64,000 nt of DNA from Argentina anserina (taxonomy: Eukaryota; Streptophyta; Magnoliopsida; Rosales; Rosaceae). The DNA is taken from positions 4,154,001 to 4,218,000 of the forward strand of contig NC_065876.1 in NCBI RefSeq assembly GCF_933775445.1, written 5' to 3'. Positions 1 through 12,463 of the stretch are shown one piece after another (within the stretch, counting starts at the first letter, position 1; each line of letters opens with the position of its first letter). A program made the position numbers and the translations under genes. Below the pieces are notes generated by a model. It worked only from the letters and a program-made list of their open reading frames with translations, searched no databases and was not told the DNA's origin.

Positions 1-294
1 CAGATCAAGGGGTTCATTGTTTCTTTCAACACTTTGGAAGATGATCTAATCATTTTTGTCTCTACACAAGTTCACACTTGTGCATGTTAATTGACATATA
101 TTATATTCTTCACTACCATAAATTAGGAAGACTCATATAGGTGTAATAACTAGTTTTTGACAATAAACAATCCACCACCCATGGCTCTATGTCAATTTCA
201 GACAAAACACATTTGTCAACACGGAGTTTTATACTCATAAAACCCTTAAGAACATACATCAATTTATTCGATAATTTCAGTTCTGTTCTACAGA

Positions 295-1330
295 TCAATC
301 CAAAAACTTGGCTTGGTCATACCATAGCTCTAAGTCATTTAGTCCCCAGTCATAATCACTGACTTTTTCCATGCTATCATCTGATATCATACAACAGAGG
401 TTCAAGTCTGCAACCTCCTGAGTGACGGCTTCAATCAGGTTTGCCTCTCTCTTTTTATTCCTCTTTGGTTTGTTGCAGTCCACAGACTTGTGACCAGTCT
501 TGTCACAGTTGTAGCACTTGCCTTCAAACCTTGGCTTCTTGGAGATGCCTCCTTTCGGCCCCAGTTTGGACCCATGATACTTGCCTTTCTTGTTTTTGGA
601 ACCTTGACCATGTTCCATCATGTTTGCCTTGGCAGAGACATCATTGATCCATGCTTTCTTTTCGGATCCTCGGTTGTCTTCCTCAATGCGAAGTCTAACC
701 TCTAGATCCTCCATGGTCATTTCCTTTCGCTTGTGCTTCAAATAATTCTTGAAGTCCTTCCAAGCAGGTGGTAACTTTTCAATAGCACATGCCACTTGAA
801 AACTTTCACCTAGTTGCATTCCTTCAGCGTGAATCTCATGCAGGATTAGCTGAATCTCAGAGAATTGACTCATTACAGTTTTGGAATCCACCATTTTATA
901 ATCAAGGAAGCGGCCCACGATAAACTTCTTGGCGCCGGCATCCTCGGTTTTATATTTTTTCTCCAAGGATTCTCATAGCTCCTTTGCCGTTCCCATGCTA
1001 ATGTACACATTGTACAATGAGTCGGCTAGACCATTCATGATATAATTCCTACATAAGTAGTCAAAATTATTCCATGCATTCACAGCAGCAATCTTTGCTT
1101 GATCGCCATGGTCATCTTCCTTTAACTCAGGAGCATTCTACGTCAAAAATCTTGCAAGATTCAGAGTGGTCAGATAAAACATCATCTTTTGTTGCCACCT
1201 CTTGAAATGCAAACCGTTGAACTTCTCAGGTTTTTTCCCATGGGATACTGAGACAGGTACAACGGGAGCAGTAGGCACAGTTGGTACCAAAGGTCCCTTG
1301 CCATTTCCAGAATTTTCTCCGTTAGTCATT
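295..1330 (-). pseudogene. copia gag, with two in-frame stops
   Basis: The reading frame starts at 1330 (MTNGENSGNGKG) and runs in one frame to 295. It is interrupted by a TAG near 1136 and a TGA near 967-972; the same frame continues across both stops, so these are point lesions and not frameshifts. Recognisable gag features are [19 protein letters not shown], a conserved [12 protein letters not shown] stretch, and a CCHC zinc knuckle [14 protein letters not shown] near 530-480. Known copia gag proteins of this type form the particle and bind RNA through the knuckle. The lesions imply it cannot make a full product. Confidence 0.8.
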
Positions 1331-1590
1331 TTTAGAAACTGAAACACACACACAAGGTGTAAGTTTACTTGAAAAAATTTAGATAAATATCGAATACAAA
1401 TTATATAAGCAATATCAAAAATAAACGTCTTAAGATTGTTGTAAAAAATAGTGATATATTGCATATATAATTTAATAAGCTGAATTATCAATAATTATAA
1501 ATCAGAAATGAAGAACACGAAAAGAAATTCAACCAAAATACCGAACGATTTGTTATGGAAGAACTAGTCGAGACGTGTGTGATACCACAC

Positions 1591-2435
1591 TGTCCTTAAG
1601 ACGTTTACGCCTCCTCTACCGGTGCAGGCAAGGATGCTTGGCGCTTGTCTCCCAGGGTATAACGACTAAACAATTCTAGAAAGTTGCACTACTAACTAGA
1701 ACCCTCAACGAACTCGAAAGGTACCTCTATCTATCACCAGAGAAGAACTAAGAACTTTGAGAGTGGGAGAGAAATGTGTTTCGAATGGGATGATCTTACA
1801 ATGAAAGGATGGTGGCTATTTATACTGTGAGGATTTGCAATCAGCAATTAATAAGATGGCTGTTATAGAAATCAAAAAATCATAACATATATGAGTTACA
1901 TATGTTACAAACATTGATTTTAATTCTGTTATAATTCTCCATAACACACAATAACTCAGTTGTTAAAAAAAAAGAATTTGAACAGTCAAGAGAATTTGAA
2001 AAGTCAAAACCGAATTTTCGGAAATGTAAAAAGAATCTGCGTTCCGACCCTCAATTCGGTGTTGCATTCGTGTCCGCAGGTCGCACGGGCATACACGAGT
2101 TTCCCTTGCGACCTAGGATTTGCACCCCCCCTGCGCGTGCGCGAGAGGGTATAAGGGGGTTTACACATTTTACAATCCATACACAATGGATTATATATAA
2201 AGTCTTTTCAACACTTCTCTTTTCCAATGTGGGACAAATACCTTTCCCTCATTCTAAGTAGCCATCTTTGAGTGACAATTTCTTATTCACCCACAAACCA
2301 AATTACACAAACAAACATATGATCTTGTAGCCCTCATTATGGAGAACTCAAATCTATGTTCATCTTTGATTAATTATAAGTTTAACTTAATTTAATTAAT
2401 CAATTAAAATTTGGTTTTAAATGGTTTTTCCAACA
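1591..2435 (-). repeat. 5' LTR of the copia element
   Basis: Read on the minus strand it starts TGTTGGAAAAACC at 2435 and ends GGACA at 1591, the usual TG...CA form, giving 845 bp. A TATA box (GTATAAATAG) lies on the minus strand at about 1817-1826. Three bases beyond the end is TGGTATCA (1580-1587), the start of the usual initiator-tRNA primer-binding site, although the following bases are not canonical. The 3' partner LTR is not in the window, so the right end is inferred from form alone. Confidence 0.55.
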
Positions 2436-3090
2436 GTATCCACCTTTGTAGTTGAAATCTAGTTTAATCATCTCAGTAAATTCAGTCCCAAATCCAATTT
2501 CATCATCTTAGTCATTTTCCTTCTCTCTCAAACCCAATCTAATTCTATTCCTTACGACATTCGAATAACCACAAAAACCCAGTAAATAAATTGAATTTCC
2601 AATTCACCTAGGTGAAAGATCACCGTCATCGTCGATTTTACGTTACCAAATGTCCGCCGGCCATGTTTTTCCTGCTAAACCGTCATCGTCGATACTAATC
2701 GGTTTAATCGTTCGGTTTTGGTCAAATTTTAGGAAATTTGATTGATGAAGATAATGGGAATTGAACGATAGAAAATGAGATTGATGATGACGAGAAAGAA
2801 ATTGAGGAAGAAGAGTTATTCATGGCAGGATATGGACGAGGTTATCATTCTGCTGATGAGGACGTTCTTCCTCTAAATAATAAAAGAAAAAATAACAAAT
2901 TACTCAAAAGTATTATAAAATAATTTAGTTTACAAATAACTCACTACTTAATTTTAAGAGAGCAAATAAAGACCAAAATTTACAAATAATGACTAAATGA
3001 TGGCAAGTTACCATATATCATAAAATATTTTACTTTTTACCTCTCTTTAACCCATAGTGTTTGCTACCATCAATGGAGAGTTTATCTGCT
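2436..3090. other. no gene seen
   Basis: AT-rich sequence outside the LTR end. I see no open frame of useful length and no repeat apart from the CGTCATCGTCGAT phrase, which occurs twice (about 2622 and 2680). Confidence 0.5.
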
Positions 3091-3272
3091 ACTGTCGATT
3101 ATAAAAACTAATTGTTACTGTTGACTATAAAAACTAACTGTTACTGTCGAGTTAAAAACCAGTTGCTACAGTCGACTATAAATCTAAGTGCTACTGTCGA
3201 CTTGGAAGGTACCTCATACTGTCAACTATAAATCTAGTTGTTACTGTCGATTGAGAAATTAACTGCTACTGT
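3091..3272. repeat. degenerate tandem repeat centred on TACTGTCGAC
   Basis: About eight imperfect units of 22-28 bp, consensus GCTACTGTCGACTATAAATCTAGTT. The palindrome GTCGAC or a one-base variant recurs in most units. Spacing varies slightly, so this is an old or unequal array. Confidence 0.8.
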
Positions 3273-4103
3273 GGTTTTTGGTGAGCAAAATTCAAAATTT
3301 CAAAATTTCTCAAAACATTTGCAATATGGTACTTAAATGAAAGCTCATGACATAAGGAACAACTTTATATATTGGCTCATCTCCAAATTACCGGTAGTTT
3401 GGCCGGAAAACTTAAATTTTTTGAAAAAAAAACTAAAAAATGAGGATATAAAAATTTGTTAGATATATAAGTGACATTTGGTAATTTTCATGAAAATAAG
3501 GGTATTTTAAATATTTTTACATTAATTAATTAATCAGTTTTGTTCTACTTATTCGTTGAGCTTGAGCTTATGTCCTAATTTGTATAAGAAATATGAAAAA
3601 TGAGTTTTTAGTTAATTCAAATGTGATCTATTACCACTAAGTAATTTTCTAGAAAAAAATGCTATTTTGTTATAATCATCATCAGTATTATTATATATAT
3701 ATTACATATTATATATCAGACCTTATGTAACTGCTTTTCATAATTCCTTCATTTACCCTTTTTTTATCAAGAGTTTTTGTCTTCATCTATAATTAATTTC
3801 ACATATAAAAGGCTAAAATTGTAATTCAGTAAATTATGGACACATGAGAGCTAAACATGAGGATAAATTTTCTCTAGAGGTTTGCATCTTCTTCTTTTTT
3901 CTGAATTTTAATAAAATAAAATAAGAGATAGTACATTAATTTCTCAAAAAACAAAAACAAAAACATATGTCATTGCACCGGAGAGGTAGCTCATCCGGCC
4001 ACCATTAAAAAAATATATTCCATCAATTTGATTTATTTTAGAGACTAAAGAAAATTGTTACATGAGAAATTAGAGAAAAAGTTAAATTAATAGGCACATA
4101 GTG
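3273..4103. other. AT-rich intergenic, no gene seen
   Basis: Long A/T runs and no coding signal. I found nothing to annotate. Confidence 0.5.
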
Positions 4104-4484
4104 AGAGCATCTCCAACAACTCTTCTTAAATTTTCTATTATAGAGGATGAAAACCAAATCTCTAAAATAAAATAAAAATAAAAAACTCAATTCCAACAGC
4201 TCATCTATTTTATTGTATAAAATTAAATATAAATGTGTATAATTAAATGAAAATCAAAATTAAATCTCATAATGTCATAATTTATACCAAGACCGGAGAA
4301 TGAATGATTTATCATTCCTTTTTTTAAATAAATAATGAATTTGTTTTGGTAAGAAATAAAGTTTAGAGATTGTTTTGAAAATTATACAGATTTTGAAATT
4401 CTACAAACTTAGAGATTTTATTTTTCTCTCTTTCCACTTTTATTATTATATATGACGGTTTAGAAGAGCTGTTAGAGATGCTCT
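4104..4484. mobile_element. MITE with GAGCATCTCCAACA terminal inverted repeats
   Basis: The left end reads AGAGCATCTCCAACAACTCT and the right end, reverse-complemented, reads AGAGCATCTCTAACAGCTCT: about 20 bp with two mismatches. The interior (381 bp in all) is AT-rich without coding capacity. This terminal sequence is common in plant genomes; I cannot see a convincing target duplication, so the superfamily is left open. Confidence 0.75.
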
Positions 4485-5053
4485 AAGTACCAAGAGACTA
4501 GTATAAATTAACAGAGTTAGTGGGAGATAGATATTGAGTAGGTGTCACATTATTATTATTGGTGGCACATGGGATTTGGGCACAAGTGATGTGCTCCTCA
4601 TTATAGGTCAACCTCCTAAATATACGTCACGTGTCATCTTGTTTAACAAGACTAGTTATAGTTAAGATAGAATAATATATTGCAATAAATCCTTTTTTTT
4701 ATATAAAACTTAACACTATTTTTTGTATTGTATAACGGATTGAGAAATTTTAAATACACACATCAAACTTCTTAATACATACTCATACTCAATACACTAC
4801 CAATTTAAATTCTCATTTCAATATTTTTACTAAATACACCACATAAGGTACTTAAAATACTCTTGAATAGAAAATCACAAAATATCTCATTATTTTAGCT
4901 ATACAAAGCTACTTTTTGGTGTGATTAGTATATTAATATTTATATTGACATCTTAGAAATATTCATGTCAATTCTTGTTTGTTTTCAAATCATTATAGAT
5001 TGTAATTGTCATTTTCAAAATTATTTAGACATGAAAATGATAAACAAAATGAA

Positions 5054-5054
<1 letters not shown>

Positions 5055-5094
<40 letters not shown>
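5055..5094. repeat. (TA)n microsatellite
   Basis: About 19 uninterrupted TA units. Confidence 0.95.
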
Positions 5095-5096
<2 letters not shown>

Positions 5097-5509
5097 AAAA
5101 GCTGAAGATGAACATTTCATTTTTTAAGAATGTAAGAAGATGAAAATCGAATGAAATGAAAAATTATAATTTTTTTCTCGATCTAAAAATAGAAATGATT
5201 TTTTTATGAAAATTAAGGAATGAATTGATCGTTTTAATTTTCTTGTTAATTTTGGATCAAAATATATGCTAATTTAAATATTTATGTATAAATTTTCTTA
5301 TCCTCATTTGTTTAATTATTTTTAAATGTACTATTTTGGTCATTTAACATACATGCAAAATCTTATTTAAAATATTGTACAATAAAGGTGTGTATTTAAA
5401 ACAATTTTTTTTATAAAGAAGACGTGTCTTCAAGACTCCTAATATTCTTAGAATACCTTTTTTTTTGTCAAAGTGATTCTTAGAATACCTAAAAACCCAG
5501 GTTTTTACG

Positions 5510-5651
5510 TATGTTACAAGATGGCTACGTGTACGTACTGTATGCACTTAAGATAAACAATTAAGTAGTCAATTAATACCTATGTTGCAAGATGGCTACG
5601 TCTACGTACTGTATGCACTTAAGATAAATAATTAAGTAATCAATTAATTAA
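5510..5651. repeat. 71-bp tandem duplication
   Basis: Two adjacent copies (5510-5580 and 5581-5651) begin TATGTT(A/G)CAAGATGGCTACG and differ at only a few positions. There is no coding meaning that I can see. Confidence 0.9.
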
Positions 5652-7052
5652 TATGATCTAAACTTAAAGTGACACAAAGAATTTGTTAAAGTAAAAAATG
5701 AAAGAAATCACAATTTACTGTCATAAATTTATATTGATAACTATAATTAAATTATGATTAAACAAGAAGACATATGACGTAGATCTAGGAAGTGGATAAA
5801 ATTTGAGTGATCGTCAAATTCACTTCCTCGTTAAAATCTTTCTTTAATAAGTGGTATTTTATATCAGAAGTCAATTAAACAACCTTAAACTCAAGAAACT
5901 AATTTTTTTTTAAAGGAAGGGCGTCCGATCTGGGTAACAGCTAAAATAATATATTTGATGCCTTTCCATGTTGTATTTCCCTGTTTTTATTTAAAAGGGC
6001 GGACTTCAACTAAGTGCAAAGTCTATGATAATGATCCAACGTCCACTGGCAACTCATGTTCTATTGTGCTTCCACATTGTGAATTAGGATCCTCTCAGTT
6101 GAAGTTTCTCCTCAGTCATTCTCAGCTTTCAATCACGACTGTTTATACAAAGTTATGGCACTTCAGAAAAGGTCATTAAATTCCCACTGATCACCAACGT
6201 CAAGGCAAACACTGTTTAATTAATAAAGAACACTAATCGGAAAACTTAGGCAAACCGTGCCTCTCTCTCTCTCTCTCTCTCGATCTCGAAACTCTCGAAA
6301 GAACATGTGATCCTTGATTCCCTTTCCAATCATCCATCCTTCCTCATAATGAATTTAGTAAATTTCAAATATTCTGCGTATTCCTAATTCATCTTAGGGT
6401 ATATATCAGTGCGATTTCAATTTATTTTTTGTTCTTTGCAACAGAGTTTTCATGATACGTTCATGTTCTTTTACTATTCGATCGGACGGACTTGATGCAA
6501 GTCAAAATGCATGGATGAATGTATGATAGTGATTCGACGTCTAATTAATGAAGTCTAAACGTACTAGACGAAATTAATATAGTTCTCATCCCTTCAATCA
6601 TAGCCACGGAGTAGATGCTAAGATGCATGCACATATATGCATGGTACAGCTGCATCGATCAGGCTAGGGTATATATGTTCGACTTCTTATTAGAAATTGT
6701 AAGAGAGCTCTTACATACGATTACAATAAATTAAGAGGAAGAAATTCAAGATAAAATCTGGAGCATGAAGACACCAATCGATATGAGTACTTAATAAACT
6801 CATACATTAATTTACATATATATATATATATTTGACGCTGAAATATAGTAACAACTTCCGATACTTATACATCTTAATATACTTACACGGCTACGCATGT
6901 CATATGCGCGCACATACAAATCATATGAACATACAAGGGAATACATATAATATTTTGGTTATACAGAAGATTAAGGAGACTTCAAAATCCGACAGGACCT
7001 ATAACCATTGGTGTAGACCATATTGTAGCTTATATATAGATGAGCTGCGTGC
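5652..7052. other. intergenic, 3' side of the P450
   Basis: Contains a (CT)n run at about 6260-6281 and a short TA run at 6818-6830. Open frames here are short and resemble nothing I know. The part nearest 7053 is the likely 3' UTR of the P450. Confidence 0.5.
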
Positions 7053-8931
7053 TCATTTTTGGTGAGGATAAAGGCGAATGGGAAGTCCCTTTCTGGGGGT
7101 AGGGAATGGGGCAACAATTGTCTGCTCCTCAGGAAAAACTTTCTCCCACTTGAACCGTGTGACCAAATGGTGCATGAAAACCAATGTCACCACCCGAGCG
7201 TACTCATTCCCTGGACACATTCTTGGACCTCCACCGAACGGAGTGAATGTGTAAGGTGCCGGTCCCCTTCCTTCGAATCTTGACGGGTCGAATTTCTCCG
7301 GTTCGGGGAAACAATCGGCGCTCTTGTGTGTGGAGTTAGGGCTCCAGTACAACTTCCACCCTTTTGGAATGGTGAAACCATCAAAGACAAAGTCGGTAAT
7401 AGCTTCCCTGAAGTTTCCTTGAACAGGTGGTGCCATCCTCAGCACTTCTTGAGCCACATTCCATGAGTATTTCATCTTCTGGAGGTCTTCCCACTTCAAA
7501 GGCTCCCCTGGAGCTTTTGAATTAACAATTTCCATTTGCTCTGTTATAATTAACCACGGAGAAAATAATTAAAAAATAATTTGAAAAACAATAGCGATTG
7601 GCGAAAATGTAGTACTAGATATACGAGCATATATACCTTTATAGACTGCATCATTGATATGAGGGAGCTCGCCAAGATACTTAACAATGAAAGTTAATGC
7701 AGCACTAAGTGTGTCGAAGCCGGCAACCAACATACCAAGAATCTTATCGGCGATATCTGATTCCTTCATAAATGTTCCATCTTCATCGCAGGTCAAGAGC
7801 ATATGTGATAACATATCTTGTGTTCCGGATGCTTTGCCCTCTGCTAAGTCTACCTTCCTCTGCTTGATCATCTTGTACAAATCATTCCTAATCAAGTTAG
7901 CGGCCTTGATGGCTTTATTAAACAGAGTTCCGGGGAAGTCAATGGGAATCGATATGGTTCCGGTATTTACTGCACGGAACAATTTGCTAAGTTTATCGAT
8001 GTGTGTCTGATCTTCAAGGCTAACGAACAAGCGCGCAGCAACCTTGAAGGTGTAGCTGTCAATGACATGCATGTAGTACTTCAAGTAGTTAGAGAATTTG
8101 ATAAGAACATATATGATTATCAATTCTATGATAAGGTACGTACGTACTACGTACCACTGTACCAGATGGCTAGAATAAGTTGGCTGCGTTTTGCAAGTAA
8201 ATGAATTTTCAGAAAAAAGATATTCTTCATTTATCAGTTATGTATGTATTTCGATCTGAATCATCTGTTGAAAGACTTTATTACGACCCATTAAGGAAAA
8301 AAATTAATTAAGATCAAAGTAGTTATAATAAAGTCCATAACGGACGTAAATGTATTCATGGGTCATGAACTTACGTCTTGACGAGTTCTACGGCATGAAC
8401 TTCGCTTTTAGTTTCCCAGCCATCTGCAAAGTGGGATCGGGTACATTGGTTAATGGTTCCGAAGTATCGTTGCATGGAATCAAGCTTCAAGAAAATGGGT
8501 AGCATCTTTCTCGTCTTGTGGGCGTCTTCTGCGGCCGATGTTCCGGTGGAAGAACGGAAAATCTTGTTGACACTGCTCGAAAACCAGACTTCTACAAGCT
8601 TGTTCTCTTTAGAGAACAAAAACTTGTTGCAAGCGGCGCCGCAGAAGAATGCAGTTCTCTCCCCAATCACTGAGGTCTTGAAGACTTGGGAGGAGTGCTT
8701 GTTTACCCGGTCTGAGATGAACTTCTCGGGGTGGCCTTTCCAGGCCGAAGAGACGAACTCGTAGCTCTCTCCGATCACCGGGTAGCCGATGTTACCCGGG
8801 GGAAGGTTGTTGCCCGTGAACTGGGATCTGTGCCTGTAGAAGAGCACTAAGAAAGAGATTGCCAGAAAGGAAACAAAGCAAAAGAGGAGGGTCATTACGG
8901 GATGGAAATAATAATATTGCTCCATCACCAT
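7053..8931 (-). CDS. CYP716: cytochrome P450, CYP716 family (triterpenoid-oxidase type)
   Basis: Three exons: 8931-8375, 8055-7637 and 7540-7053, with introns of 319 and 96 bp. Splice phases fit (TAC|GTAAGT style donors, CAG acceptors; codons Thr and Glu are split), giving 487 residues, close to the usual ~480. In order: N-terminal hydrophobic anchor (about residues 12-33), proline hinge [33 protein letters not shown], helix I AGFDT (about 295-300), ExxR as EVLR (about 356-359), FDPSRFEG, and heme loop [10 protein letters not shown] with the cysteine near residue 434. CYP716 enzymes are ER-membrane monooxygenases, best known for oxidising beta-amyrin or related triterpenes (often at C-28); substrate is not determinable here. 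Oddities: helix I has F where CYP716 members commonly have H, and the usual WW after KLV is WF. No stops or frameshifts; likely functional. Confidence 0.93.
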
Positions 8932-9025
8932 GGTTTGGAGAGCTAGGTGAGGAGGATCTCTGGTTATGGAGTTTGTTTGAATAGTATACAGGGATCAAGT
9001 GAATCTGAGAGGCATTGTATTGTTG

Positions 9026-9034
9026 ATTTTATAA
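9026..9034 (-). promoter_or_regulatory. TATA box of the P450 gene
   Basis: Minus-strand TTATAAAAT about 95 bp upstream of the ATG at 8931, a normal distance for a plant core promoter. Confidence 0.6.
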
Positions 9035-9039
9035 GGGGA

Positions 9040-10430
9040 TAGCAGTACTAGTTTTTTTTTTTTTTAAGAATAGGGGATAGCAGTAGTTGACCTTGCTATA
9101 TTGGACTTTACATCCAGAAAAAATTATGAGCTAGTTCCGGAACATAATACACAGACCGATTACTCAAATGCACCATTAAATTTCCACATCAGCAAACTGC
9201 ACAAATGGATTTGACGGGAATCTATATAAAAAAAAAGGATGTGACGGTGAACCAAATTAGCTAGCCATATAGTAATAATTAGCCGAATAATTATTCCCAA
9301 ACTTAAATTAGTTAAATAACGCCCTCATGAGTCCGTGAGTCATGAGATGAACATTAGGTCAAGATATTAGTTTCAGGTTTCAACCAGTGAAAATGAGTAA
9401 ATGTTACCTCATGACGACTCGTACTCTAGGGGACCCTAATATTGGAGGGTATCCGGATCCCAAATATATTGGAAACTGGAGTATAGATACAGTATATATA
9501 CATGGAGACATGGGGATGGATATATATTTTCACGTAATTTTTCTTTTTTCTTTTTAATTAAACAAACTTTACGTAGTTTACAAGTGTTGGAGTGTTGGTG
9601 TTATTTTTACGTCGATTACAGGGTTTATGGATTCTTAACTTCCTGTGGAATAAATTGATATCAATATATTGCATGTAGTGTGGAGTGGGGGATGTATAAT
9701 AATGTATCACATAGTTTGCTGGAATCCTGTGAAATTTAAAGTTTCAAGGATTTTGATACACATTTACTTTCATGTATAGACCATAGAGTATAGAGAAAGC
9801 AAATTTAATTTGTTGGCTGCATGATCGAAGCCATGATGCATAAAATTTATTAGGACTCATGGATTTGATATATAATAGCTAGGTGGCTTACAATTACTAC
9901 AATATAGTCAATGGCACAACTGGATCGGAAGTCTGTAGTTATTGATAGTATAAGCTGCCTGCTTTTGCACAATAGGATGGGGTACTCATTTGGGGTACTA
10001 GCTAAGAAACACATAGACAAACACATTACTATTGAACATAATACAATACAATATGATACGTAGACACATCAAATAATTTTTTTAAATACAGACACATAAT
10101 AAATACGTTAATTAAATATTTATTCTAAATATAAATATATACTTAATTAAGATGAAAAAAATGGAACTTAATTAAGCAATGCAGTGGATGTCAATATAGA
10201 CAAAGGAGCACGACATCATATTATCATGAAGGTACTAAAAGCCTCTTTTATGCCTCTAGCCTCTTTGTAGTTTGTACTATAAGGAATATCAAATGTTTGT
10301 ATAAAATCGTGATCTTTAGTCTCTACAATTAATAGAGCTAGTCTTTAACCTCACACCTATTTCCCATTACTGGTGATTTTTATGATAAACTATCACTGTG
10401 CATAACTGAAACAAGTATATGTACTTCACA
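9040..10430. other. intergenic, P450 upstream region
   Basis: AT-rich; holds no gene that I can support. The first kilobase is the presumed regulatory region of the P450. Confidence 0.5.
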
Positions 10431-11078
10431 CATTTGCAATCCACACAAACATTACCTATTCTGCAATGTTTTCCAACTAGAAAGAATAACAATTTCCATA
10501 CTTCTCATACAAATAACAGTATTCAAATCTTTCAGCTATGAAAAGAAGCCAAAGCAAAAAGGTTTCCTCGGTGGCAAGTGAGCGATTTTGCTGTAGCTCA
10601 TATCCCTCAACCCTATATAGCATTACTTCTCTCCATACTCACAACCTCCTCACCTATCTAAACATCAGTTCACTACCGTCATCCCCTATATATAAACTGA
10701 TATCCTTAAAATCAAGAACAAAAATTTAATTAAACTCAAGCCACAACTCAAAAGAAGAAGAGTAGAGAGAAGTAAGAGAACTAACCAAATCTCCAACCCA
10801 GTTAAGGATATCAGTTTATACGGGATGACGGTGGTGAACTGATGTTTAGATAGGTGAGGAGGTTGTGAGTATTGAGAGAAGATAATGCTATATAGGGATA
10901 AGGGATATGAGCTACAGCAAAATCGCTCGCTTTCCACCGAGGAAACCTTTTTGCTTTGGACTTCTTTTCATAGCTGAAAGATTTGAATACTGTTATTTGT
11001 ACGAGAAGTATGGAAATTGTTATTCTTTCTAGTTGGAAAACATTGCAGAATAGGTAATGTTTGTGTGGATTGCAAATG
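10431..11078. repeat. long inverted repeat, arms ~278 bp, spacer ~93 bp
   Basis: Left arm 10431-10708 and right arm 10802-11078 are reverse complements with roughly 95% identity and only small indels. Both arms include GCAATCCACACAAACATTAC, GTTTCCTCGGTGG, CTATATAGCATTA (TATA-like) and ATCAGTTCAC. The spacer (10709-10801) is CA/GA-rich and looks like a plant 5' leader. A transcript across the region would fold into a hairpin of almost 280 bp. Open frames on the two strands here are reflections of each other and not genes. Confidence 0.95.
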
Positions 11079-12294
11079 ACTGCAATTTGCAAACAGGTAG
11101 AACAACGCCCAGCCAAGGTGAAGAGAACATGAAGATGTCGGCAGGCCACAAATGGAGATTTTCCCGTTATACGTAGATATGTATCGTAGATTTATAGGGT
11201 ACTCATTCCCTAGCTAGCTTGACCTACGTAGTGACATCGTGCGTATTTTATTGAGCGAAGCTTGTCTGTTTCCCTAAAACAAAAATCTGTTAGACATTTG
11301 AAGCTACTTTGAGGACATATGTACGTGGTTCAAAGTTCAAAATTATGTAGCACGAGCTACAGGTTATTCACCCCACATTGCAAAATTTTAATACAATACA
11401 ATAAATGAGATATGGAATGAAGCTGTCTTAAGTGTTTAGTTCCACGCCGTTTTCATATATATATATATATATTAACATTGTTGGCTGCTAAATAGTAAAC
11501 AATCTTTTTCACTTGTAGCAAATGATTTTATCACGACAGTTATATTCTATGGCTAATTACAGGATTAAGGCTCAGTTTTTTTTTATGAGAATTCATTCAT
11601 AAAAGGACAAACTAAAATCAAGGAGGCAATTATATATCCACTCGTTACCACTTAAGATAGACAAAGTTTTATGGTACAAATATTATAGTGATATATAGAA
11701 TAAACATACTATTCAAGTTACTTCCGCACCATGCAAGGAAAAGAAAAAAAAAACCTACACCATGACAAATATGGATTTGTCAACAGAATAAAACAAAACA
11801 AAACATAAAATAAAAACTAAACCAAACAAGAGTTCAAAATAAAGACCTTAACCTCAACCAAAGAAATCGAGGCACAACTAAAAAACAAAAAGATTAAGCT
11901 TTCATAAATCCAAGCCCAGACCCAGACACAGTCCTAAAAGCACAGGCCCAGACCCGGTCATAAGGAGCCTCCCATATCAGCTTCAGCCAAGCAGAAATGC
12001 CAATCAACACCGGACCAATTGTGACGAGCATGGCTTTAATTATGACGTGTTATTGATTTGTTTACTTATCTACATGTTTTATTGCTTGATTAAGATTAGT
12101 ATAATTTTTTTAGGGTCGGTTCAAGAGACATAATTTTACACATCTTTTTACACTCATTGTAAGCCCTTGGATTTTAGTACATTTAACAGTCTGGATTGAG
12201 TTAGAGAACCCCAAAATACTGAAAATTGATTTCGGTTACGAACGTACCTAAATTTGGACTATAATACTATTTTACGAAATAAAAGATTGGGGTC
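11079..12294. other. intergenic, no gene seen
   Basis: Contains a short (TA)n run at 11455-11472 and AT-rich sequence. 11570-12000 has an A-rich, pseudogene-like look but no protein similarity that I recognise. Confidence 0.4.
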
Positions 12295-12299
12295 GTATC

Positions 12300-12463
12300 T
12301 GTTTGATGATGAAACTTGTATATTATTGAATGATATGAGGGCCTATATATAGGCATTACATCACCTGAATCCCGTAGGATTCAGAATCCTAATCTATTAC
12401 ATAGATGCAAATCTATCTCTAACAGGAAACCTAATAAGGCTAAGACACACAAATTTCTGGACA
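12300..12463 (-). repeat. 3' LTR of the decayed copia element
   Basis: Shares a run with 17173-17356 including TATTATTGAATGATATG, GGCCTATATATAGGCATTAC and AAATCTATCTCTAACAGGAAAC, at roughly 85-90% identity. The outer end is AAACA next to GTATC. The inner end is eroded and lacks an obvious polypurine tract. Confidence 0.7.

Larger units (their letters stand above)
1..2435 (-). mobile_element. Ty1/copia retrotransposon, 5' part (LTR, PBS, broken gag), cut by window edge
   Basis: On the minus strand an LTR (2435 down to 1591) is followed by a tRNA-Met-like primer site and a gag gene (about 1330 down to 295). The gag has the UBN2-type copia signature and a CCHC knuckle. No protease, integrase or reverse transcriptase is visible below 295; the sequence from 1 to 294 does not look like copia pol, so the element is either deleted there or continues as something else beyond the window. 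In-frame stops in gag make it defective. The lineage resembles Tork/Tnt1-type elements, which is an inference from gag only. Confidence 0.75.

Noticed and set aside
441..705. Plus-strand ORFs opposite the copia gag
   Set aside because: Shadow frames of the minus-strand gag, which has the CCHC knuckle.
2436..2440. GTATC next to the first copia LTR, the same pentamer as the target duplication of the 12.3-17.4 kb element
   Set aside because: A five-base match with a different element and no second end to compare; chance is the simplest explanation.
10538..11149. Small proteins with SERFCCSSYP on both strands
   Set aside because: The two frames mirror each other across the inverted repeat and have no other support.
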